Positions 5,421-11,530 of a stretch of 13,700 nt of DNA are shown one piece after another (positions within the stretch are counted from its first letter, which is position 1; each line of letters opens with the position of its first letter). Origin of the DNA: Elusimicrobiota bacterium. GTDB lineage: Bacteria > Elusimicrobiota > Elusimicrobia > Elusimicrobiales > UBA9959. Location: NCBI GenBank assembly GCA_030637365.1, contig DAOWGR010000149.1, forward strand, positions 1 through 13,700. Reading direction: 5' to 3'. The notes beneath the pieces were generated by a model. It was not told the origin of the DNA and made no database searches. It saw nothing but the letters and a program-made list of their open reading frames with translations. The position numbers and the translations under genes are program-made.

Positions 5421-5463
5421 CCCCTCCGCCTATAAAGAAGCTTTATAAAAGAGGTGGTTGGGT
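5420..5463. repeat. Short inverted-repeat element related to the one in pfkA
   Basis: The ends ACCCCTCCGCCT (5420-5431) and AGGTGGTTGGGT (5452-5463) are imperfect inverted repeats (9 of 12). They flank a perfect TATAAAG-AAG-CTTTATA hairpin (5431-5447). The right end at 5447-5464 matches the right end of the pfkA element at 7447-7464 in 17 of 18 bases, in the same orientation. The two elements therefore bracket the rlmB-pfkA pair. It looks like a shorter or decayed member of the same family. Confidence 0.5.
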
Positions 5464-5464
5464 C

Positions 5465-5501
5465 AAGAGGTTGAAATAATAAATTTCCTACCTCTTTTTT
5501 T
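5465..5501 (+). terminator. Plus-strand terminator overlapping the 3' end of rlmB
   Basis: AAGAGGT (5465-5471) pairs with ACCTCTT (5490-5496), with inner GAAAT/ATTTC pairing, and the hairpin runs straight into a T-run (5495-5501). It would stop transcription from the mltA-barrel genes. The hairpin includes the rlmB stop codon on the other strand. The stem is AT-rich, so efficiency is uncertain. Confidence 0.5.
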
Positions 5502-6219
5502 GGGTCATTTCATAAAACACGATGCCGGCGGCAACCGAAGCGTTCAAACTTTCAACTCCGCCCTTCTGCGGAATGGAAATTATCTCATCGCAATGCTTGC
5601 GCGTTTGCTTATGAAGGCCTTGCCCCTCGGAACCGATTATAACCAAAGCGGGAAAAGCGAATTTGGCTTTATGCGCCGGCGTTCCGTCCATATCCGCTCC
5701 ATACACCCAGAAACCTTTTTTCTTAAGATCTATTATCGCCTGATTTAAATTAACGGCTCTGACTATGCTGATTTTTTCAAGCGCGCCGGAAGCGGTTTTT
5801 TGCACAATAGGCGTAATCCCCACCGTTCTTCTCTCCGGCAGAATTAAAGCCGAGACGCCGAAACAAGCGGCGCTTCTTATAATCGGGCCCAAATTCATGG
5901 GGTCGGTAATGCCGTCTATCGCCGCCCAAATCAAGTTTTTTTTATTTTTGGAAGAACTTAAAGCGTCAACCATAGCCATAGGTTTTATAGGCGCCACTTC
6001 CAATATTACGCCTTGATGATTTCCGTCTCTGGCTATTTTATCCATAAGCCGAGGTTCGCAAAAAATGACTTTTATGCCTTTTTTTCTGGCAGTGCTTATA
6101 ACGATTTTTGCTTTCCCTACGGGACTATGCTTTGAAGCCAGTAATTTAATAATCGTTCTCTTTTCTGATTTCAAAACTTCACTAACAGTATTTGCTCCGT
6201 ATAAATATTCCGTTTTCAT
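5488..6219 (-). CDS. rlmB: RlmB/TrmH-family (SPOUT) RNA 2'-O-ribose methyltransferase
   Basis: This 243-aa protein has an N-terminal substrate-binding domain (LYGANTVSEVLKS, typical of RlmB) and a C-terminal SPOUT domain. The three SpoU motifs are DPMNLGPIIRSAACFGV (Asn and Arg of motif 1), LVIIGSEGQGL (motif 2) and IPQKGGVESLNASVAAGI (motif 3); together they form the knotted SAM site. The likely reaction is 2'-O-methylation of G2251 of 23S rRNA, although TrmH-family members acting on other sites cannot be excluded. Its Shine-Dalgarno sequence AAGGA lies before the ATG. It follows pfkA by 47 nt in the same direction, so the two are probably co-transcribed. Confidence 0.9.
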   Translation of the reverse strand: MKTEYLYGANTVSEVLKSEKRTIIKLLASKHSPVGKAKIVISTARKKGIKVIFCEPRLMDKIARDGNHQGVILEVAPIKPMAMVDALSSSKNKKNLIWAAIDGITDPMNLGPIIRSAACFGVSALILPERRTVGITPIVQKTASGALEKISIVRAVNLNQAIIDLKKKGFWVYGADMDGTPAHKAKFAFPALVIIGSEGQGLHKQTRKHCDEIISIPQKGGVESLNASVAAGIVFYEMTQKKR

Positions 6220-6266
6220 ATTTTTTTCCTTTTAAACGCGATAAATCTTCGCGGCCTTTGCGCTTT

Positions 6267-7466
6267 TTATCCCGTAATTTTTGTATTTCCAAAACTTGTC
6301 CCGACATTGACCGCCATTTTGATTTCTTGGCAATTGAGAGAAATTCTTTTAAGTTTTTTCACCGCTTCATGTATTTTAACATCCGTAAATCGGAATTTTT
6401 GAAAAGAAGCCATGAAGCCGAATTTTTTATTTTCCACCATTTCAACCGCTTTTATTCCAAAACCGGTCGCAAGCCAACGGTCAAAAGCCGTAGGCCGTCC
6501 GCCTCTCTGAAGATGGCCCAAAACCACCACTCTGGATTCCAACTGAATTTCTTTATCCAGCATATCGGCTATGCAATATGAAACTCCGCCCAATCTTACA
6601 GGTTCGGGCGAACCCTCAACCACTTTTTTTACAGTCATTTTTCCATTTACCGATTTTGCTCCTTCCGCCACGACAACTATGCTGAAATTCTTTCCAAGTT
6701 TCCGCCTATCTTTAACGGCTTTTACAATGTCTTCATTCTTGTAAGGCACTTCGGGAATCAATATTATATCGCCTCCTCCCGCTATGCCCGCTCTCAAAGC
6801 GATCCACCCCGCGTAACGCCCCATGGTTTCAACTATCATTACCCTCTGATGAGACTCCGCCGTACTGTGCAATTTATCAATAGCGTCGGTCGCGACTCTT
6901 AAGGCGCTGTCAAAACCAAATGTTATGTCCGTGGCCGACAAATCATTATCAATGGTTTTGGGAACGCCTATGACCGGAAGCCCTTTTTTATAAAACTTAT
7001 CGGCTAAAATCAATGTGCCGTCCCCCCCTATCGCGATAAGCGCCGAAAGCTTATTTTTACGAAAATTCAACATGGCTTTAGCGGACACATCCTTCGGTGA
7101 CGAGGCGCTTCCAAAAGGCGCCAAAGTATATTTAAAAGGATTCGCCTTATTGCTCGTGCCAAGTATCGTGCCGCCTTTTATGATTATGCCGGAAACATCT
7201 CCGTCTTTAAGCTTTGTGAATTTGTTTTCAATCAGACCTTTGTAACCGTCTCTAAAACCTATTACTTCCCAACCTTTTTTAAAGGCTGATTTCGCGACAG
7301 CTCTAACCACCGCGTTTAAACCCGGACAATCTCCGCCTCCGGTAAGTATTCCTATTCGCACCCCACCACCTCTTTTTTCATATTTCGGCATTTCTGCCGA
7401 AATAATTTGCTTTGCAAATTTGCCGCGCTTTAAAGCGCGGCGTGGTAAAAGAGGTGGTGGGGTCAT
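6267..7466 (-). CDS. pfkA: 6-phosphofructokinase carrying an in-frame N-terminal insertion
   Basis: The PFK core begins VRIGILTGGGDCPGLNAV. Family motifs are IGGDGT, PKTIDNDL (catalytic Asp in TIDND), MGRYAGWIAL, LIPEVPY and GHLQRGGRPTAFDR. It phosphorylates fructose 6-phosphate in glycolysis. The first specificity site is Gly (GGDGT), associated with ATP use; the second is Lys (PKTIDND), usual in PPi-dependent relatives. This G/K combination is known in ATP-using enzymes of the PPi-type lineage, so ATP is the more likely donor. From the ATG at 7466, which has a good Shine-Dalgarno sequence (AAGGAAAAAATATG), the protein is 399 aa, with residues 2-36 encoded by a palindromic element (7360-7463). 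A GTG at 7361 preceded by GAGGTG would give the normal 364-aa enzyme. Both starts are plausible. Confidence 0.92.
   Translation of the reverse strand: MTPPPLLPRRALKRGKFAKQIISAEMPKYEKRGGGVRIGILTGGGDCPGLNAVVRAVAKSAFKKGWEVIGFRDGYKGLIENKFTKLKDGDVSGIIIKGGTILGTSNKANPFKYTLAPFGSASSPKDVSAKAMLNFRKNKLSALIAIGGDGTLILADKFYKKGLPVIGVPKTIDNDLSATDITFGFDSALRVATDAIDKLHSTAESHQRVMIVETMGRYAGWIALRAGIAGGGDIILIPEVPYKNEDIVKAVKDRRKLGKNFSIVVVAEGAKSVNGKMTVKKVVEGSPEPVRLGGVSYCIADMLDKEIQLESRVVVLGHLQRGGRPTAFDRWLATGFGIKAVEMVENKKFGFMASFQKFRFTDVKIHEAVKKLKRISLNCQEIKMAVNVGTSFGNTKITG
7360..7463. repeat. Palindromic mobile-like element inserted at the pfkA start codon
   Basis: The 17-bp perfect terminal inverted repeats ACCCCACCACCTCTTTT (7360-7376) and AAAAGAGGTGGTGGGGT (7447-7463) enclose three successive perfect hairpins. 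These are ATTTCGGCA-TTTC-TGCCGAAAT (7382-7403), AATTTGC-TTT-GCAAATT (7404-7420) and the 20-nt palindrome GCCGCGCTTTAAAGCGCGGC (7422-7441). The element plus a possible 2-bp TG duplication is 105 bp, a multiple of three, and has no stop in the pfkA frame. Removing it joins AAGGAAAAAATATG to CGAATAGGA, which reads Met-Arg-Ile-Gly, the usual PFK start. It resembles in-frame Rickettsia palindromic elements in concept, not in sequence. Confidence 0.8.
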
Positions 7467-7488
7467 ATTTTTTCCTTATTTTGAAAAT

Positions 7489-9099
7489 CTAAAAGATTGA
7501 CGGATATGAAGGGGCTCTTTCCTTGGATAAAATATATAAAACACTCATCAGTATTTGCGCCGGATGAGCAAGCCTTGAAAAGGCATAATCCCAATGTATT
7601 TGAAACCTGTCCGGTGAAGTGGGATCAATAAAAACAAAACCGGCAAGCCTGTCATCGGCGTAAATAACATAGCGAGAACGCAATACTCCGCCCAATTGTC
7701 CGAAAAATTTTCTCGCCACAACCAATTCAGGATGCTCGTCTTTAATCGTAAAAACAATCTGATCATCCGTATCGACAAAATCCCATTGCCGTTTAAATAA
7801 ACTTCCCTGCCGCACAAGCGTGGACACTTCTTTTCCTTTGCCGTCCCGCAATCGTCCGTAAACCTCATCCTTTTTTATTTCAAAAATCAAATTGCCCAAA
7901 TTATCGTTCAAGCGCAATTTTTGCTCTTTATTAAGATAAGCCGCCACACCCATAAACAAGGGCAAAAAGAAAAATATTTCCGGAAACGAAGCGAAAAAAC
8001 CGCCAAAAGGCAGCTTCAAAAATATATTCGTAAAAGCTGAAGACGAGCTTATAAACGCCGTCACCGACCACGCCATATGCGTGAACAATAAGCCATAGAA
8101 AGTCAAAACAAAATAAAATTCATGTTCAATTGGAAAATGAGCCGTTAAATTCTGCTTTTGACGAGTAATGATATTGTAAAACACATCTTTAAATGTAACG
8201 AATCTGTTAATTAAAAACGGAAAGAAAAAATCGGGAGGAACATCTTTGGGAGCCGGAGGTATTATGGGATTAACCAATGATTTAAATTTGCTTTTAACAA
8301 AAAACAAACCCAAAATCCACAAAGCGCCAAGAACAGCCCAGACATGGACGGGAGCCGGACTGCGGGCAATAAGAGGTTTTTCCGGTTTAATGATTTTTTT
8401 CTTTTCCGTCAACGCTTTTTCTGTTATTCCTTTTAATTTCGCCGGTTTTTTGACTGAAACCGCCGCGCCGGTATTTTCATCCGCGCCCGTGGACTTATTT
8501 ATTTCGGCTATTATATCGTTAAGTTTTTTATCATAATCGCGAAATATCCCCACCGAGGAACTTTCTTGGATTTTACGTTTATGGTGTTTTACTCTCGGTT
8601 TTGCCGAAGGCTTTGGCCTTTTAACCGCGAGCTTCTCTCCGGGCTTCCTTATGGTATAAATTATTCTTCTTAAATTGGAACCGGATAAGCCCTTGGCGGA
8701 TACCGCGAAAGACGCTCTGTTATAAGTAAAAAAGCCTATATAAACTCTTTGTCCCATTGATTCATAAGATGTGTAATAAAAATTGGCCTTGCCATGGATG
8801 GAAATTCTTTCAACCGAACCTGATATGGAACTTCCTTTGGCGCGCAATGATTCTATCTGTTCTTTAACGCGCGCTTTAAGGTAATACTCGCTAAGTTCCG
8901 ATCCGAGCTTTGAAAATTCAACAAACGACTTGCCGGTTTCAAGCTTTAAAACAACTTCAGGATCCAAACTTTTTTTAACTTTCCATACTGAAGAAAAATC
9001 AGCAAAAAAAACTCCGTCGGATGATTTATGTTCGACGGCAAATAGCAAAGAAACGAGTGAATTTACCAGTAAAATCGCGATGAGAATAAAATAACGCAT
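7489..9099 (-). CDS. Unrecognised membrane protein with periplasmic N-terminal and LURP-one-like C-terminal parts
   Basis: I do not recognise this 536-aa protein. Visible parts are: a signal peptide or N-terminal anchor (residues 1-21); a probable periplasmic domain (22-150); a basic, Pro/Lys-rich linker (about 155-245) with many KRPKP/KKPAK patches; a membrane segment (251-268); and two more (about 328-350 and 366-389). A C-terminal domain of about 140 residues follows (LNDNLGNLIFEIKK...DDRLAGFVFIDP...FQIHWDY). Its short strands and scramblase/LURP-one-like pattern are only suggestive. The start has no Shine-Dalgarno sequence, but an extended -10 box lies 7 nt upstream. pfkA follows 22 nt after its stop, so it may head that transcript. 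A 22-bp stretch (8468-8489) recurs in the PorV-like gene. Confidence 0.75.
   Translation of the reverse strand: MRYFILIAILLVNSLVSLLFAVEHKSSDGVFFADFSSVWKVKKSLDPEVVLKLETGKSFVEFSKLGSELSEYYLKARVKEQIESLRAKGSSISGSVERISIHGKANFYYTSYESMGQRVYIGFFTYNRASFAVSAKGLSGSNLRRIIYTIRKPGEKLAVKRPKPSAKPRVKHHKRKIQESSSVGIFRDYDKKLNDIIAEINKSTGADENTGAAVSVKKPAKLKGITEKALTEKKKIIKPEKPLIARSPAPVHVWAVLGALWILGLFFVKSKFKSLVNPIIPPAPKDVPPDFFFPFLINRFVTFKDVFYNIITRQKQNLTAHFPIEHEFYFVLTFYGLLFTHMAWSVTAFISSSSAFTNIFLKLPFGGFFASFPEIFFFLPLFMGVAAYLNKEQKLRLNDNLGNLIFEIKKDEVYGRLRDGKGKEVSTLVRQGSLFKRQWDFVDTDDQIVFTIKDEHPELVVARKFFGQLGGVLRSRYVIYADDRLAGFVFIDPTSPDRFQIHWDYAFSRLAHPAQILMSVLYILSKERAPSYPSIF
8468..8489. repeat. 22-bp exact repeat, copy A (also at 10692-10713)
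   Basis: The 22 bases at 8468-8489 are identical to 10692-10713. In both genes they are read in the same frame on the minus strand as Gly-Ala-Asp-Glu-Asn-Thr-Gly. The two host proteins are otherwise unrelated. A partly similar string occurs at 12314-12332 in the large exported protein gene. Confidence 0.6.
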
Positions 9100-9106
9100 A
9101 AAGAGT

Positions 9107-9115
9107 ATTATATCA
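9107..9115 (-). promoter_or_regulatory. Extended -10 element, predicted leaderless start of the 536-aa gene
   Basis: On the minus strand TGA-TATAAT (9115-9107) is a perfect extended -10. It ends 7 nt before the ATG at 9099, so transcription would begin at the start codon. No convincing -35 and no Shine-Dalgarno sequence are present. Confidence 0.6.
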
Positions 9116-9354
9116 GTTTATATTTATAATGGTAGTATTGGCCGCATTGCGGCGCGTTCAAGGCGCCAAGACTCTGAGAAACAATTACGCCCCCATTTGG
9201 AAGCCCGGCTTTAAATTTAGTTCAAGGCGTGATGAATGAGAAGTCTTGTTGCCCTATTGCCTAATAGTGTTTAAAACTCCCGAGTGTTTATCGCATTAAC
9301 TTTAATAACGCTAACTTGTGGCATTTGACCCGTAACAACGACACTTCGCTTAAC
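9116..9354. other. Intergenic region with two mutually exclusive hairpins
   Basis: No gene is supported here. Near the left side, GCCGC-ATT-GCGGC (9141-9153) and GGCGC-N7-GCGCC (9151-9167) share bases 9151-9153 and so cannot form together. The 10-mer GTTCAAGGCG occurs twice (9156-9165 and 9220-9229). Further right, minus-strand motifs of the type AGTTAnGCG recur three times within 9294-9351. The region would form the 3' untranslated part of the His-rich transporter mRNA. No T-tract follows either hairpin. Confidence 0.4.
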
Positions 9355-10404
9355 TCAATGCTTATGTTTATGATGCGCGTCCGGCAGATGTTCATGAAAA
9401 TGTTCTCTTTGATTATGAACATGTTTATGAGAATGAATATCGGACGAATCGCCCTCCATGTCATGCTCATGCTTATGATGCCCATCATGGTCATGCCCGT
9501 GAGAATGTTCCAAATATTCATGATAATGCTTGTGTTTGTGTTTTTCGCTGAGAATAAATAATATGCCGATTGCCATAATACCGGCGGAAAAAACAAATTG
9601 ATATGTTAATGCTTCTTTCAAAATAATAATTGAAAGAAAGGCCGCCATAAAAGGATTGGCTCCAAAAAATATTCCCGCACGCGCCGCGCCAAGATATCTC
9701 ATTGAATGAATTAAAAGAACAATACTTATGCCGTAGCTTATAAAACCCAAACTCAGACCCATCAATATTAATTTAAAATTTAAACTAAAGCCCATGATAT
9801 ACATGGCGAAAATTAAATTGACCAAACCTCCCGCAATTCCTTTTATGGCCGCTATAATAACGGGGTTTTTTATTGAAATTTTAGCGGTAAAATTATTATC
9901 CAAAGCCCACATAAAACTCGCGCCTATGACTAAAACAATTCCCCAATTGAAAGAAAATATAAATTTTTCAAAATCAAACAAAAGCGCGCACGCGCCCAAA
10001 ATAACAAAAATCACCGAAAGCAAAAGCTTGATTGAACCGTGTTCCTTAAAAAAAAGATAAGCTATGAGAGCTGTAAAAACAAGTTCAAAATTAAGAGCTA
10101 TGGCGGCCATTGAGGCCGGAGCGAAAGTTAAACCTTTAAACAGCAGAACGGGAGCAATAATGCCTCCCGAAACAATAAACCCGATTATAAAAGGAATATC
10201 TTTTTTCTCAATCGGCGCTTCCTTTGATTTTTTATTTTTGCCGGAAAAATTTGAGATAAACAAATACAAAAAAAGTCCTATGCCGCCGCCCAAATACATG
10301 AGAGCTGAAAGCTGAAGAGGACTTGTTTGATTGAGCAGTAATTTGCCGAAAGGAACTGAAATGGAAAAAAAGAACGCCGAAAGTAAAGCATAAAAATATT
10401 TCAC
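9355..10404 (-). CDS. DMT-superfamily (EamA) transporter with histidine-rich metal-binding tail
   Basis: Residues 1 to about 285 form two EamA repeats with about ten membrane helices, starting VKYFYALLSAFFFSISVPFGKLLL (GTG start read as Met). The last 61 residues contain 23 His, in runs such as HSHGHDHDGHHKHEHD and HHKHKH, mixed with Asp and Glu. DMT proteins export or import small metabolites and drugs. The tail suggests binding of Zn, Ni, Co or Cu, as in other metal transporters with cytoplasmic His-rich segments, so metal export or metal gating is a reasonable but unproven role. The Shine-Dalgarno sequence AGGAGG lies 7 nt before the GTG, which fixes the start. It has its own promoter with a small inverted repeat. 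Confidence 0.88.
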   Translation of the reverse strand: MKYFYALLSAFFFSISVPFGKLLLNQTSPLQLSALMYLGGGIGLFLYLFISNFSGKNKKSKEAPIEKKDIPFIIGFIVSGGIIAPVLLFKGLTFAPASMAAIALNFELVFTALIAYLFFKEHGSIKLLLSVIFVILGACALLFDFEKFIFSFNWGIVLVIGASFMWALDNNFTAKISIKNPVIIAAIKGIAGGLVNLIFAMYIMGFSLNFKLILMGLSLGFISYGISIVLLIHSMRYLGAARAGIFFGANPFMAAFLSIIILKEALTYQFVFSAGIMAIGILFILSEKHKHKHYHEYLEHSHGHDHDGHHKHEHDMEGDSSDIHSHKHVHNQREHFHEHLPDAHHKHKH

Positions 10405-10422
10405 CCTATAACCTCCTCACCA

Positions 10423-10450
10423 ATTATACCGAGTAACCGGTAATCAGCAA
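10423..10450 (-). promoter_or_regulatory. Promoter and possible operator of the His-rich transporter gene
   Basis: On the minus strand, TTGCTG (10450-10445), a 16-nt spacer and TATAAT (10428-10423) form a moderate promoter. Within the spacer, TACCG-N6-CGGTA (10442-10427) is a perfect 5-bp inverted repeat overlapping the -10 box. A metal-responsive repressor binding there would fit the gene product; this is inference. Confidence 0.5.
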
Positions 10451-10480
10451 ATTAAGGAAACTCCCATTTCCAATTCCTTA

Positions 10481-11482
10481 CTACCATATAAAAAAGTCTT
10501 CTTTCTCATGCTCCGGTCGGCTTTTCTTTTTTGGGCGATATTTCTTTTTTTCGCGGCTTTCATCAATTTTTCGGCTAAAGGCGATGCTAAAGGAAACCCT
10601 GTGCGCGAAGCCAAAATCGCCCATCGGAGAAAACGCGTAATCAATTGAAATCTCCTTCGCTTTTAAGCCAAAACCGAAATTTAAACCAGAACCGGTATTT
10701 TCATCCGCGCCCGAAGCATAACCCGCCCTTAAAAACACCGTCTCACGAGCGCTTATATCAAAACCCTGCTCGGCTCCGGCTGAAAAAGCCGCGTTCTCAT
10801 CCGAATATTTTTTAATTTGCGCCGTTATAAATCTGTATTTTAACGGCATATAAGCCAAAGCCAATTTAAACCCGCGCGGAAGAGGAAAAGCGTCCTCTTC
10901 AAGTTTTATTTTCGCGCCCATGTTTTCCACGCTTAAACCGGCTCTGAAATTTTCATGAAAAGCGCTCATTATGCCGGCATCAACCGCGAAAGCCGTCGCG
11001 TTTTTATTTTCACTTTTCTGATAAACCGTTTTAAGCGCCATACCCGCGGAACCGCCGACAAAACTTCTTGAAACGCCCGCCAGCGCCGCTCCCTCGCTAT
11101 AATTAAATTCCCCGTTTTGGACCCCGTTTAAATCGTATTTTTTCATTGAACCGCTTAATAAAACATTTATCCCCGCTCCAAACGCGAATTTTGAATTCAA
11201 AGGATGAACATAAGCGATTGTTTCCCCGCCAAGCCCTTCAATCCATTGATTATGAGAGAGCGCCAATTCTTTGGATTTGGCAAAAGACAATCCGGCCGGA
11301 TTGCTGAAAATACCCGAAGCGTCGTCTGAAATCGCCGTAAACGCTCCGCCGAGCGCCGCGGCTCTCGCTCCAACCGGTATTTTTAAAAAAGGAACGGCCG
11401 AAGAGCCTTCTCCCCCGGCGAAACAAAAGCTTTTTAGAAAGAATAAAAAGATTAATAAATAAAAATTTACCTTCATGTTCAT
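10481..11482 (-). CDS. PorV/PorQ-family outer-membrane beta-barrel protein
   Basis: This 333-aa protein has a signal peptide (about residues 1-22, ending CFAGGEG). The family-defining motif LKIPVGARAAALGGAFTAISDDASGIFSNPAGL follows at about residues 33-65. The rest is a series of amphipathic strands, and the protein ends in a Lys/Arg/Glu-rich tail. PorV-type proteins are FadL-like barrels; in type IX secretion PorV shuttles cargo with a C-terminal sorting domain to the surface. The gene lies 48 nt downstream of a gene for just such a cargo-like protein, so the two are probably an operon and functionally linked. The last ~30 residues after the barrel are unusually basic (EKKKYRPKKKSRPEHEK). 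The Shine-Dalgarno sequence is weak, and a second Met lies at codon 3. Confidence 0.85.
   Translation of the reverse strand: MNMKVNFYLLIFLFFLKSFCFAGGEGSSAVPFLKIPVGARAAALGGAFTAISDDASGIFSNPAGLSFAKSKELALSHNQWIEGLGGETIAYVHPLNSKFAFGAGINVLLSGSMKKYDLNGVQNGEFNYSEGAALAGVSRSFVGGSAGMALKTVYQKSENKNATAFAVDAGIMSAFHENFRAGLSVENMGAKIKLEEDAFPLPRGFKLALAYMPLKYRFITAQIKKYSDENAAFSAGAEQGFDISARETVFLRAGYASGADENTGSGLNFGFGLKAKEISIDYAFSPMGDFGFAHRVSFSIAFSRKIDESREKKKYRPKKKSRPEHEKEDFFIW
10692..10713. repeat. 22-bp exact repeat, copy B (also at 8468-8489)
   Basis: This is the second copy of the 22-bp string in the 536-aa membrane protein gene, here inside the PorV-like gene, same strand and same reading frame (Gly-Ala-Asp-Glu-Asn-Thr-Gly). 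Flanking bases differ at once on both sides. Confidence 0.6.
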
Positions 11483-11530
11483 AATTTCCGTCTTAATGAT
11501 ACAGCCATTAGTTTTTTTCAGCGCGCTCCG

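Noticed and set aside
9151..9167. tRNA T-arm-like hairpin with loop GTTCAAG
   Set aside because: No acceptor, D-arm or anticodon arm can be drawn around it, and the loop register is wrong.
9316..9561. Met-rich plus-strand open reading frame of 81 codons
   Set aside because: It is the exact antisense of the histidine-rich tail (CAT/CAC codons read backward give ATG/GTG) and has no ribosome-binding site.
10444..10644. 66-codon minus-strand frame at the 3' end of the PorV-like gene
   Set aside because: Out-of-frame shadow of the PorV-like C-terminus, with no independent start signal.
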